47,297 nt of DNA from Candidatus Magasanikbacteria bacterium RIFOXYD2_FULL_41_14 (GCA_001784475.1 MFRE01000004.1:1-47297); one strand, 5' to 3'; shown: positions 22,536 through 30,797, numbered from the stretch's first letter. Made by a program: numbers and translations. Notes: generated by a model from the letters alone, not told the origin.

Positions 22536-23198
22536 TTAAGGATTAGTGCTGGAAGAAATTAAGCTGTTTAAAATAGAAGTGCTATCGCTAGTCTCACTTG
22601 TTGAGCTGGCAGAAAGAGCTTCCGCAACCCAAGATAACAAATCGCTATCGCTTAAACCATTTAAAATATCCACGCTCAAACCCGCGTCTTTAAGCATTAC
22701 CCTAATTTGAGCTGGATCAGTTAAGATAGAACCCAAATTAGTGCTTAACATATCAATCGGCTCTTCCAAGACCAAAGCCGGCATCACTGTGGATGAAGCC
22801 GGTGAAAAATTTTCCACAGCAATGGGATTATTTAAGCAATCTTTTCCCGAGGCGCACAATGGATCTGATCCGACGGTTACTTCATTTTTATCACTGACGC
22901 CATCAGAATCACTATCCGCTAAATATGGACTAGTACCATAAACATATAATTCGTCAAAGTCAGATAAGCCGTCACGGTCGGTATCACGAAAACGTAAAGC
23001 ATCGGCATTGTTGACTTCATCCTTAACTGTCCCGGGTACGGCGTTAGACAACGCAAACGGTCGGCGCATTGTATTTCTAATTTGCAATACACCGAGTGTA
23101 ATCGCAAAAATCGCGAAACACAAAAGTAAAACAAAACCAATTTTTTGTTCTTTGGACAAACCGTTTGTGGCGGCCGTTTCCTCGTTGTTATCGGCCAT
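22536..23198 (-). CDS. Membrane-anchored protein with thrombospondin type 3-like Ca-binding repeats
   Basis: TM segment IGFVLLLCFAIFAITLGVL, then DTDRDGLSDFDELYVYGTSPYLADSDSDGVSDKNEVTVGSDP. Confidence 0.85.
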   Translation of the reverse strand: MADNNEETAATNGLSKEQKIGFVLLLCFAIFAITLGVLQIRNTMRRPFALSNAVPGTVKDEVNNADALRFRDTDRDGLSDFDELYVYGTSPYLADSDSDGVSDKNEVTVGSDPLCASGKDCLNNPIAVENFSPASSTVMPALVLEEPIDMLSTNLGSILTDPAQIRVMLKDAGLSVDILNGLSDSDLLSWVAEALSASSTSETSDSTSILNSLISSSTNP

Positions 23199-23222
23199 AA
23201 GCTAATATTGTTTTATGACTTT

Positions 23223-23231
23223 ATTATAGCA
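23223..23231 (-). promoter_or_regulatory. Extended -10 promoter element upstream of the T4SS-like cluster
   Basis: Minus strand TGCTATAAT (TGn-TATAAT). Confidence 0.5.
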
Positions 23232-23249
23232 CAGATTCAATTTTTTGTA

Positions 23250-23258
23250 TGTGGATAA
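23250..23258 (-). promoter_or_regulatory. Perfect DnaA box (TTATCCACA)
   Basis: tgtggataa on plus strand; overlaps the -35 region of the promoter above. Confidence 0.55.
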
Positions 23259-23328
23259 CTGACATTAATATTTTGCCGATGTCATTCCGCTGAAAATGCG
23301 TATCCAGACACTAGAGCTCTTACAACAT

Positions 23329-24363
23329 TTAAAATAAAATTCCTACTAACTTTTTCCAATCCTCCACACTTAATTCCTGCGCTCTAATCGTACGCAACCA
23401 CCCTAATTTCTGCCAAATCGTTTCTAATTGACTTAAGCCAGAATTGCCACCGACTAAGGGAAGTAAATTTTTTATTAAAATTTTGCGACGACTGCTAAAG
23501 CCGGTTTTGACTAATTTAAAAAATTGTTTGGTGTACTTGTCATCCCCGTGGAAACGGGGATCCAGTGTTTCGTCTGTGGCGACTGGATTCCCGCTTTCAC
23601 CCCAAGGGCACTTGTCGCTTTGCTCGGGCGCGCGGGAATGACATATTGGTTTTACCGTAATTTTAATCACTGCCGAATCAACTTTTGGTATGGGATAAAA
23701 AAAATGGCGCGGTACTGGCATGATAATTTCCGGCTCGGCATAATATTGCACTGCCACCGCCAAAACCGACATATCGCCGGGCTTAGCACAAATTCTACTC
23801 GCCACTTCTTTTTGCACCATTAAAGTTAAGGACTCTGGTTTGTTGGCAATATCTTCTAAAAAAAATTTAATTATCGATGAAGTAATTTGATAGGGAATAT
23901 TGGCGACGACTTTGTATGGCCGCTCAACATTTGTCATCCCCGACCCCGTATCACAGTACGGGGCAGGCCCGATCGGGGATCCAGTCGCCACTTTTTCCAC
24001 AACCTCTGGATTCCCGTTTTCACGGGAATGACAAAATAAATCAAAATCTTTTTGATACAAAACATTGCCCCAAATGATTTCTATATTTTTATATTCTTCG
24101 GTTTTTTCCCGCCAATACTTTTCAATTTTCTTTTCAATTTCAAAAGCCACCACTTCTTTTGCTTGTTCTGCTAAAGCAAAAGTTAGCGTGCCAAAACCAG
24201 GCCCCACTTCCACCACGGTGTCGGTTGGCTTAATGTCGGCGGCCGCGACCATCGCTTCAATCGGCTCCAAACTTAACAAATAATTCTGGCCATAGTCTTT
24301 TGACGGCTTCATGCCATATTGCTGGCACAAATTCTGAATTGCTTTCGGCGTAAAAAAGTGCAT
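23329..24363 (-). CDS. rsmA: 16S rRNA (adenine1518/1519-N6)-dimethyltransferase RsmA/KsgA with two repeat-derived insertions
   Basis: DYGQNYLLS, VVEVGPGFGTLTFALAE, VVANIPYQITSSIIKFFLE, PKVDSAVIKI motifs; extra segments CHSRENGNP...GSGMTNVERP and CHSRAPEQSD...DPRFHGDD are repeat-encoded. Confidence 0.93.
   Translation of the reverse strand: MHFFTPKAIQNLCQQYGMKPSKDYGQNYLLSLEPIEAMVAAADIKPTDTVVEVGPGFGTLTFALAEQAKEVVAFEIEKKIEKYWREKTEEYKNIEIIWGNVLYQKDFDLFCHSRENGNPEVVEKVATGSPIGPAPYCDTGSGMTNVERPYKVVANIPYQITSSIIKFFLEDIANKPESLTLMVQKEVASRICAKPGDMSVLAVAVQYYAEPEIIMPVPRHFFYPIPKVDSAVIKITVKPICHSRAPEQSDKCPWGESGNPVATDETLDPRFHGDDKYTKQFFKLVKTGFSSRRKILIKNLLPLVGGNSGLSQLETIWQKLGWLRTIRAQELSVEDWKKLVGILF
23539..23642. 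repeat. Family-1 dispersed repeat insertion in rsmA (3' part)
   Basis: gtcatccccgtggaaacggggatccag...ctggattcccgctttcaccccaagggcacttgtcgctttgctcgggcgcgcgggaatgac. Confidence 0.9.
23933..24032. repeat. Family-1 dispersed repeat insertion in rsmA (middle)
   Basis: gtcatccccgaccccgtatcacagtacggggcaggcccgatcggggatccag...tctggattcccgttttcacgggaatgac. Confidence 0.9.
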
Positions 24364-24475
24364 GATAAAAATTTAAAATTTAAAAATCAAAATGGAAAAT
24401 TACTGAATCGCTTCGCGACATTTTAAATTTTACATTGTCATTTTAATTTTTGATTTTTACATTTTAATTTTCTTT
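24364..24475. repeat. AT-rich intergenic repeat (family 3)
   Basis: aaaatttaaaatttaaaaatcaaaatggaaaatta...ttttaaattttacattgtcattttaatttttgattttt; similar block at 33387..33490. Confidence 0.65.
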
Positions 24476-25651
24476 TAAACCAGCATCACTATACCTATTC
24501 CCCGCATTCCACAACAACCACCCCGCGTTCGGATATTTCTCTACCATATCAATTTGAGCACGAATTTTTTCCGCATCATACACTGCTCCCAAATCAAACG
24601 CCTGAAGCCACGGGCGCACTTGCGCGCGGGTGGAAGTGGTGAAAAAATGTTCGCCCAAAGCCATACCATTGGCAATTACTCCCGCTGGATGTTCGGCCGG
24701 ATTATTAAATCCCAAATGTCCGACCGGATAATGCGAAGGATACATCATGGGGCAAATATAATCAACATTATCTCTCGCGTCCAAAATCCGCTGGCCAATA
24801 TTCATATCGTCGTTACCACTTTTTTCCATTGTAAACCCAAACATATCAAACGATGTCCATACCGGCGCGTCTTTTAAACCATCACTCAAAAATTTATAAA
24901 ACTCACTCATAATTTCATATAACGGCCGTTCATCACTATAAGCAATTTGTTTAATCGGGCCATCAGACGGAAAGCGCACGTAATCAAAATTTATTTCATC
25001 AAATCCTAATTCGGCCACCTCTTTGGCAATGGCTAAATTATAATTCCAAACCTCTTTACGCGTCGCGTCCACCCACGATAAACCTTTGTTGTCATACCAT
25101 AACTTGTCCGGCGTAGCCGTAGCGGAGACGGAACCCCCGCTTTTTGATTTGATTGCCCATGCCGGTCGCGCCGCTGCCAAAAACGGATCTTGAAAAACCG
25201 TCTGGCGCGCGATTACATATATATTGTGCTCGTGTAATTTTTTTATGGTTGCCGAAATATCACGCAAACGATTTTCACTCGCTTTGATCTGTTTAACTAA
25301 TGATACTTGTGAAGAATAAAAAATTAAGCCACTATAATCTTTAATATCGATGACAACAGCATTCAGTTCCGTCTTATCGATTAGCTTAATTATCGCATCA
25401 ATTTTAGCCGGATTGCCGGCACTATAAGCAGTTAAATACAGTCCCTTCACAACCCGTGTTGGGGATTTTACACCGACAGGATGAGTAATTTTATCAAACA
25501 CACTCACCGCGCAGTTATTCATTATGCTAATTGTATCGCGCCAATAAATAAATAATGTTCCAGCACAAATTATAGCAAAAATAACAAAAATAAGATTATT
25601 TATAGCACCAGTTGGTCCGGTCATTTTTAATTTTGAATTGTCATTTTCCAT
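24464..25651 (-). CDS. Putative glycoside hydrolase-like protein (DUF4015-type)
   Basis: GLYLTAYSAGNPAKIDAIIKLIDKTELNAVVIDIKDYSGLIFYSS, ELGFDEINFDYVRFPSDG, YICPMMYPSHY; start trimmed to MENDNSK because the longer ORF start comes from repeat DNA. Confidence 0.8.
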   Translation of the reverse strand: MENDNSKLKMTGPTGAINNLIFVIFAIICAGTLFIYWRDTISIMNNCAVSVFDKITHPVGVKSPTRVVKGLYLTAYSAGNPAKIDAIIKLIDKTELNAVVIDIKDYSGLIFYSSQVSLVKQIKASENRLRDISATIKKLHEHNIYVIARQTVFQDPFLAAARPAWAIKSKSGGSVSATATPDKLWYDNKGLSWVDATRKEVWNYNLAIAKEVAELGFDEINFDYVRFPSDGPIKQIAYSDERPLYEIMSEFYKFLSDGLKDAPVWTSFDMFGFTMEKSGNDDMNIGQRILDARDNVDYICPMMYPSHYPVGHLGFNNPAEHPAGVIANGMALGEHFFTTSTRAQVRPWLQAFDLGAVYDAEKIRAQIDMVEKYPNAGWLLWNAGNRYSDAGLKEN

Positions 25652-25685
25652 TTTAATTTTTATGTTTAACGCAGTACTGGCGAGT

Positions 25686-25765
25686 CCCCCTCCTCGCCTC
25701 CCCCTTATCAAGGGGAGGAAACGCGTCGTTCCCCTCCCTTTGTAAAAAAGGGAGGGCGGGGTGGG
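25686..25765. repeat. Family-2 GC-rich repeat pair
   Basis: cccctcctcgcctcccccttatcaaggggagg...cccctccctttgtaaaaaagggagggcggggtggg. Confidence 0.8.
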
Positions 25766-25769
25766 TTCG

Positions 25770-27095
25770 TCAATCTATTTTAACTTCACCCTGTCTCAAA
25801 ATATTTATTGTATTTCCCACGACGCTTACAATCGTTGACGGCAGATTTTTTGGCAAAATTCCCGCGTCCACAATTGCGTCCGGTGCATTGTCAGCATTTT
25901 CAAAAATTTTAATCAGTTCTTGAGAATCATAAATTTCTCCCGCACCCGCTAAATTTGCCGAAGTGGCGACAAGCGGACACCCTAATTTTTTTGTTAAAGA
26001 TTGTAAAAATGAATCGGCACTTACTCTCACGGCGACAGTGCCATCTGGCGCCACGACACCGTTTGCCAATTTCCCCTCCCTTTGCAAAAAGGGGAAGGCG
26101 AGGGTGGGGTCTGATGCGGTCAATTCGCTCTCTCCCCCTTTCAAGGGGGAGATTAAGAGCGGGTCTCGCAATCGCTTATTACATAAATAATAAATATCGT
26201 CCAGAACACCTGATAAATTATTAAAAACATCAACATTATTATATCGTAAAATTTGATAACCATTTTGTTCTAAAAATTCTTTTCGTCTATTATCTTTTAA
26301 GGCATTTTTTTCATCAGAAAAATGAATATCGCCGTCTACTTCAACAATAATTTTAGAATCTGATTGATAAAAATCCGCGATATATGGACCAATACCGTGT
26401 TGTTGTCTAAATTTTAAACCACCTAATTTTTTATCTCTTAAACCATTCCACAAAATCTTTTCTGCCTTGGTTTGATCTTTACGTAAACTTTGACGTAATG
26501 ATTTTGTGCGGAAAAAAGCTGCCAAGCGAAACCCCACCCCCGCCCTCCCCTTTTTGCAAAGGGAGGGGGCATTGCCGTTTCCGCACCCTGAAAGACAAGT
26601 TCGTGCTGCATTGCCGTTTCCGCACCCTGAAAGACAAGTTCGTGCTGCATTGCCGTTTCCTCCCTCTGACAAGGGGGGGGCGAGAAGGGGGGCTCGCGTT
26701 TCACCGTCGCCTTCTCCCCCTGCCAGGGAGGAGATTGAGAGGGGGGCTCGCGTTTCACCGTCGCCTTCTCCCCCTGCCAGGGGGGAGATTGAGAGGGGGG
26801 CTCGCACATCATACTCACCTACCATCGTCAAAGCACCCGGCCAATATTTTTGCGCCAAATTATCTAACGTCGTATTCCACTTTAAATATTTTTTCGCCAT
26901 TTTAATATCCGGCACAACTACAAGCAACGGCTTATCGCCTACCCGCCCCTTAATCGCAAAAATTTTATCCACCGCGGATTGATTCGTAGCGTCACAACCC
27001 AAACCATACGACGTTTCAGTGGGGAAAATAACCACTTTACCAGATTTCACCAAATCAATAATTTGATTTATTTTTTTAGCTTCTACAATATTCAT
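25770..27095 (-). CDS. tsaC: TsaC/Sua5/YrdC threonylcarbamoyl-AMP synthase interrupted in-frame by tandem repeats and a DUF559 nuclease-like domain
   Basis: N-part VVIFPTETSYGLGCDATNQSAVDKIFAIKGR...YWPGALTMV; C-part VAPDGTVAVRVSADSFLQSLTKKLGCPLVATSANLAGAGE; between them repeat peptides and LRKDQTKAEKILWNGLRDKKLGGLKFRQQHGIGPYIADFYQSDSKIIVEVDGDIHF... Confidence 0.92.
   Translation of the reverse strand: MNIVEAKKINQIIDLVKSGKVVIFPTETSYGLGCDATNQSAVDKIFAIKGRVGDKPLLVVVPDIKMAKKYLKWNTTLDNLAQKYWPGALTMVGEYDVRAPLSISPLAGGEGDGETRAPLSISSLAGGEGDGETRAPLLAPPLSEGGNGNAARTCLSGCGNGNAARTCLSGCGNGNAPSLCKKGRAGVGFRLAAFFRTKSLRQSLRKDQTKAEKILWNGLRDKKLGGLKFRQQHGIGPYIADFYQSDSKIIVEVDGDIHFSDEKNALKDNRRKEFLEQNGYQILRYNNVDVFNNLSGVLDDIYYLCNKRLRDPLLISPLKGGESELTASDPTLAFPFLQREGKLANGVVAPDGTVAVRVSADSFLQSLTKKLGCPLVATSANLAGAGEIYDSQELIKIFENADNAPDAIVDAGILPKNLPSTIVSVVGNTINILRQGEVKID
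26073..26110 (+). repeat. Family-2 inverted repeat, left flank of DUF559 segment
   Basis: cccctccctttgcaaaaaggggaaggcgagggtggggt; 36/38 identical to the reverse complement of the right flank. Confidence 0.9.
26131..26168. repeat. Family-2 repeat unit
   Basis: tctcccccttt caagggggagattaagagcgggtctcgc. Confidence 0.75.
26190..26515 (-). other. DUF559 (Vsr/restriction-endonuclease-fold-like) domain within tsaC
   Basis: FRTKSLRQSLRKDQTKAEKILWNGLR...KFRQQHGIGPYIADFYQSDSKIIVEVDGDIHF...RRKEFLEQNGYQILRYNNVDVFNNLSGVLDDIYYLC matches the DUF559 pattern. Confidence 0.88.
26530..26569 (-). repeat. Family-2 inverted repeat, right flank of DUF559 segment
   Basis: accccacccccgccctcccctttttgcaaagggaggggg; inverted relative to 26073..26110. 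Confidence 0.9.
26569..26660. repeat. 39-bp tandem repeat (2 full units + partial)
   Basis: gcattgccgtttccgcaccctgaaagacaagttcgtgct x2 then gcattgccgtttcc; encodes AARTCLSGCGNGN repeats in-frame. Confidence 0.95.
26693..26805. repeat. 54-bp tandem repeat (2 full units + partial)
   Basis: ctcgcgtttcaccgtcgccttctccccctgccaggg(a/g)ggagattgagagggggg x2; encodes APLSIS[PS]LAGGEGDGETR in-frame. Confidence 0.95.
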
Positions 27096-27164
27096 AATAA
27101 TCGCAAATTGTTAATTTCAAATTTCAAAATCACTAATTAGCACTTTGCAATTTAAAATTAGAAA

Positions 27165-28241
27165 TTATCGTTTTAACCACTTTAAATACGCCTCCACCAA
27201 CCCCTCCAAATCCCCTTCTAACACTCCACGGTCATCAGCCGTCTCATAATCCGTGCGCAAATCTTTTACCAGATGATACGGGTGCAACACATATGATCGA
27301 ATTTGATTACCCCATTCGGCGGATTTATATTCTCCGCGCAAATCTTGTTTTTCTTTAGCCAAGCGTTCCAATTCCAAACGGTGCAATTTCGCTTTCAAAA
27401 CTTTCATGGCATTTTCTTTGTTTTGTTGTTGACTGCGTTCATTTTGGCATGACACCGTAATATTGGTCGGCAAATGCACAATCCGCACCGCGCTATAAGT
27501 CGTATTTACCGACTGCCCGCCTTTGCCACCGCTCATAAAGGTGTCAATCCGCAAATCTTTCGGATCAATTTCAACTTCCACATTATCCGGCAATTCCGGT
27601 AAAACTTCCACCAGCGCGAACGAGGTATGACGCATTTTTTCCGCGTCAAACGGCGAAATTCGCACCAGACGATGCACGCCGTGCTCGGATTTTAAATTTC
27701 CAAACGCATACCGACCAGATACCCTAAACATAATGGATTTATAACCGGCCTCGGCGCCACGCGCTTCGTCTAAAATTTCCGCTTTCCATTTTTTATTTTC
27801 ACAAAAACGCGCGTACATGCGAAATAGCATCTCCGCCCAATCTTGCGCTTCGGTTCCGCCGCTACCGGAATGAATTGCCACGATCGCGTTACTGTTATCG
27901 TACGGCCCATTCAAAAGCAAAGACAATTCATATTTTTCAAATTCTTTTTGCAACTCAGTTGTCTGTTTTTCAATTTCCGCTGATAGTGATTCGTCGCCTG
28001 ACTCGGATAACTCCACCAAATCCTTCACGCGTTTTTCCAAATCTTCCCATTTATCAATTTCACTTTTCAAATCCTGATAATCTTGCGAAACGGTTTTGGC
28101 GGTTTTCTGGTCAGCCCAAAAATTAGACGCGTTCATCATTTCGGCCAATTGTGCCATTTTGTTTTTCAAATCTGGCAATTTCAAAAGCGCCATCGCTTCG
28201 GAAATTTTTTGTTGGAGAGTTTTTAATTGTTCTTGAGACAT
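27165..28241 (-). CDS. prfB: Peptide chain release factor 2
   Basis: RF2-type SPF motif (VRISPFDAEKMRHTSFA), GGKGGQSVNTTYSAVRIVHLPT, no internal frameshift; start taken at MSQEQLKTL. Confidence 0.9.
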   Translation of the reverse strand: MSQEQLKTLQQKISEAMALLKLPDLKNKMAQLAEMMNASNFWADQKTAKTVSQDYQDLKSEIDKWEDLEKRVKDLVELSESGDESLSAEIEKQTTELQKEFEKYELSLLLNGPYDNSNAIVAIHSGSGGTEAQDWAEMLFRMYARFCENKKWKAEILDEARGAEAGYKSIMFRVSGRYAFGNLKSEHGVHRLVRISPFDAEKMRHTSFALVEVLPELPDNVEVEIDPKDLRIDTFMSGGKGGQSVNTTYSAVRIVHLPTNITVSCQNERSQQQNKENAMKVLKAKLHRLELERLAKEKQDLRGEYKSAEWGNQIRSYVLHPYHLVKDLRTDYETADDRGVLEGDLEGLVEAYLKWLKR

Positions 28242-28251
28242 AATATTGGCT

Positions 28252-28355
28252 GTCATCCCCAACTTGATTGGGGATCCAGAAATTTAACCACGCGACTGGA
28301 TTCCCGCTTTCACCCCAAGGGCACTTGTCGCTTCGCTCGGGCGCGCGGGAATGAC
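28252..28355. repeat. Family-1 dispersed repeat upstream of prfB
   Basis: Contains ctggattcccgctttcaccccaagggcacttgtcgcttcgctcgggcgcgcgggaatgac, one mismatch from the rsmA copy. Confidence 0.92.
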
Positions 28356-28364
28356 AAAATTTAA

Positions 28365-28856
28365 TTAAAAAATCTTATCTGCCCCCACCGTAATAAGTAA
28401 TGTCAACACTCCCGAAATCGCGATGCCCAGTAAAATATATGGCCAGGATTTTTTAAAGGGAATGCCAAAAATAAAAGCCGTGAGCGCCCCCGACCACGCG
28501 CCGGTCATAGGCAAAGGAATACCGATAAAAACCACTAACCCCCACAAACCATATTTTTGATGCGGACCTTCAAATTTTTTCTGCACGCCTGCCAAATAAT
28601 CCGCCCAGTCCTTGCCCCAACTGCCAGCGCGTTTGTTTACCCAATCGTGAAAATGTTTTGCGTTCGCGGCAATTAAAAAAGCGGGCACCACGTTCCCGGC
28701 TACAGCGAGTAAATACACTTCCCAGACCGGCAATTTATACGCCAAAATTCCCACTGGCAAGGCCAAACGTAATTCCCCGAGCGGTGTCATCGCCAACAAA
28801 AATGTCGCGAGCTCAGGCGGAAATTGCGAAAAAAAACTTATAATGGCTTGGGTCAT
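28365..28856 (-). CDS. Small multidrug-export (COG2426)-like membrane protein
   Basis: 163 aa, TPLGELRLALPVGILAYKLPVWEVYLLAVAGNVVP, VFIGIPLPMTGAWSGALTAFIFGIPFKKS. Confidence 0.8.
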   Translation of the reverse strand: MTQAIISFFSQFPPELATFLLAMTPLGELRLALPVGILAYKLPVWEVYLLAVAGNVVPAFLIAANAKHFHDWVNKRAGSWGKDWADYLAGVQKKFEGPHQKYGLWGLVVFIGIPLPMTGAWSGALTAFIFGIPFKKSWPYILLGIAISGVLTLLITVGADKIF

Positions 28857-28881
28857 ACCTTAATTGAATATATTTCGCGAT

Positions 28882-29730
28882 TTATAAAACAAATTTCTTC
28901 TCCACCGGAATAAGCGCCTTGGGCTCATCAATCGCTTCGTGGCTATCATCTGCTTCGCAAATAATTGCTTGAACCCCGCTCAAAATAACATCAGATTTCC
29001 CATCACCATTAATATCTTGATAACGACTGGCCAAGGTGCCGTTGGAATAAATCTCGCCACAATTCCTTTGTCCATATTTTTTGTAATTATCCGGCGCCCA
29101 TCTTATGTCCGGGTTAAAATCAACCGCTTCGGTTTCAAGCAAAAAATTTAAAGAATCGTTTTTTATTTCGTACAGGTGAAAAAAACCATGTCCGGCATGA
29201 GTCAAACCATAGACTTCCAAAAAAGTGGCGCCGACATCATTTAAATTCATAAACTTGGCGGACAAAATAGCCTGCTCCACTGGCGGATTGCTAATATTTA
29301 GCCATTTGATATTACCATCTTTAATTTTACCAACAGACAAATCTTCCCACCAGTCTTCTCTTTGGCTTATCTCCACCAATAAATATTCTCGGTCTGACGT
29401 GTATGCGATTTTAACATTCTCTACGCCAGTGGGATTATCCAGCATTACGCTATTTAGTGCGGCGCTTTGTATGGATTGAGGCGCCACCCCACTAAAAAGA
29501 AGACAAAATAAAATAACAGACCACAATTTTATGACTCCGCTCTTTTCCGGTTTTACTCCATTCTTATATATCGCCCATACGCTATCGGCATATTCTTTTT
29601 TCGGTGGCCCATATTTAATCACCGCCTCTTTCCAATCTCTCCACAATCTTTTATTTTCAGTGGTGGTACCCTGCGCTTTATGATACAACCATCTAACTCC
29701 CCAAAACACACTATCTTTTACGCTTTCCAC
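28882..29730 (-). CDS. Hypothetical protein with FG-GAP-like segment
   Basis: 282 aa; YQDINGDGKSDVILSG; overlaps upstream ORF by a few bases. Confidence 0.6.
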   Translation of the reverse strand: MESVKDSVFWGVRWLYHKAQGTTTENKRLWRDWKEAVIKYGPPKKEYADSVWAIYKNGVKPEKSGVIKLWSVILFCLLFSGVAPQSIQSAALNSVMLDNPTGVENVKIAYTSDREYLLVEISQREDWWEDLSVGKIKDGNIKWLNISNPPVEQAILSAKFMNLNDVGATFLEVYGLTHAGHGFFHLYEIKNDSLNFLLETEAVDFNPDIRWAPDNYKKYGQRNCGEIYSNGTLASRYQDINGDGKSDVILSGVQAIICEADDSHEAIDEPKALIPVEKKFVL

Positions 29731-30797
29731 TTTAGTTTAGCATCGTATTTAAGAGGAATTAATTTACTATTATGAATCCAACTTTCACGCAATTCGCCCC
29801 TAAGGGTTAAAATTGACGGGTCGCCTGTATTACCGACCTGCATAACATTAGCGCCAGCGTCAGTGTCATAGCCCATCCTGCTCTCTTGAAAGATCAAGGC
29901 CTTTACCAGATTTGGATCTAACGGCTCAGGAGGCGGATCGGTGTCTTTGCCAAACTCACCATTCCAATATGAGACAACCTCAGATATTACGTCATCGTAG
30001 CGATTATAATCCTCATTATTTAAAATACCTTTGTGGGTATAACGAACTAACGGCTTGCCACTTCCGCCATCGTCGAAAACAAATTTTATTTCCATCTTTT
30101 TTAATAACGGGTCATTGTCGGCGTATAATTCCAAATTGTGTTTATCTTTTTTTAAATTTACTTGCTTGTTAAATTCGTGTTCTTTGCCTTTTCTAACTTT
30201 GCCGCACCAATACCAGTCCTTATGTGAATTTTTATTTTCATTCTCTTCCACTTTTCCGTCAATTACAAGTTTGATATCCTGATCGTCTCGACCTATCTTG
30301 TCGGTTTTGGCGATGATGCTTATCTCTTTTACGGCAAAATCAAATAAGACACAACTTATCCACGGCCTCCTGTCACCTATTTCCGCCACATTACTTAATG
30401 GAGTATAACTTATTTTATCTTTATCACTTTTCTCAAGCTGCATTATGCGAATATTTTCTAACACGGGATTTTCGTCCGGCTTAAAAGAAAGGGTATGCTT
30501 GCCTGCGTTTAATTTAACTGCAATCAGTACAATTTTTGATAAACCATTAAGTTCGTTGCCGTTCCATATGGCCGCTACATCGCGATCATTGCTGGTTGAA
30601 ATATAAACACGAGAATTATCTAAAAATAAATCCAAATCGTCGTCTTTAAAAAACGCTCTTAATTTTTTAAAATTCTGCCACCAACTTTTAGCGCGAGCGG
30701 TTATCTCAATTAAAAATATACCGGCTTCAACTTCGAAATAATAATTAAAATCGCCGGTCAATTGCTTGTTAATTTTTTCTTGACTAACTATCTTCAT
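29718..30797 (-). CDS. Hypothetical protein with C-terminal lytic transglycosylase-like motif
   Basis: 359 aa; LDPNLVKALIFQESRMGYDTDAGANVMQVGN resembles SLT-type E-S motif. Confidence 0.55.
   Translation of the reverse strand: MKIVSQEKINKQLTGDFNYYFEVEAGIFLIEITARAKSWWQNFKKLRAFFKDDDLDLFLDNSRVYISTSNDRDVAAIWNGNELNGLSKIVLIAVKLNAGKHTLSFKPDENPVLENIRIMQLEKSDKDKISYTPLSNVAEIGDRRPWISCVLFDFAVKEISIIAKTDKIGRDDQDIKLVIDGKVEENENKNSHKDWYWCGKVRKGKEHEFNKQVNLKKDKHNLELYADNDPLLKKMEIKFVFDDGGSGKPLVRYTHKGILNNEDYNRYDDVISEVVSYWNGEFGKDTDPPPEPLDPNLVKALIFQESRMGYDTDAGANVMQVGNTGDPSILTLRGELRESWIHNSKLIPLKYDAKLKWKA

Noticed and set aside
23329-24363. rsmA as a pseudogene because of extra segments
   Set aside because: All catalytic motifs are intact, and both inserts preserve frame and contain no stops.
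26569-26805. Tandem repeats as a CRISPR array
   Set aside because: Units are contiguous with no variable spacers, are translated in-frame, and no cas genes are recognisable.
26438-26982. Long overlapping ORFs on the plus and other minus frames across the tsaC repeats (26438..26818, 26498..26905, 26506..26982)
   Set aside because: They are shadow ORFs of stop-poor GC-rich repeats; the 441-aa tsaC frame explains both flanks and the DUF559 domain.
25770-27095. DUF559 insert in tsaC as an intein
   Set aside because: No Hint-domain motifs or terminal Cys/Ser...HN splice-junction signature seen; the flanks are GC-rich repeats instead.
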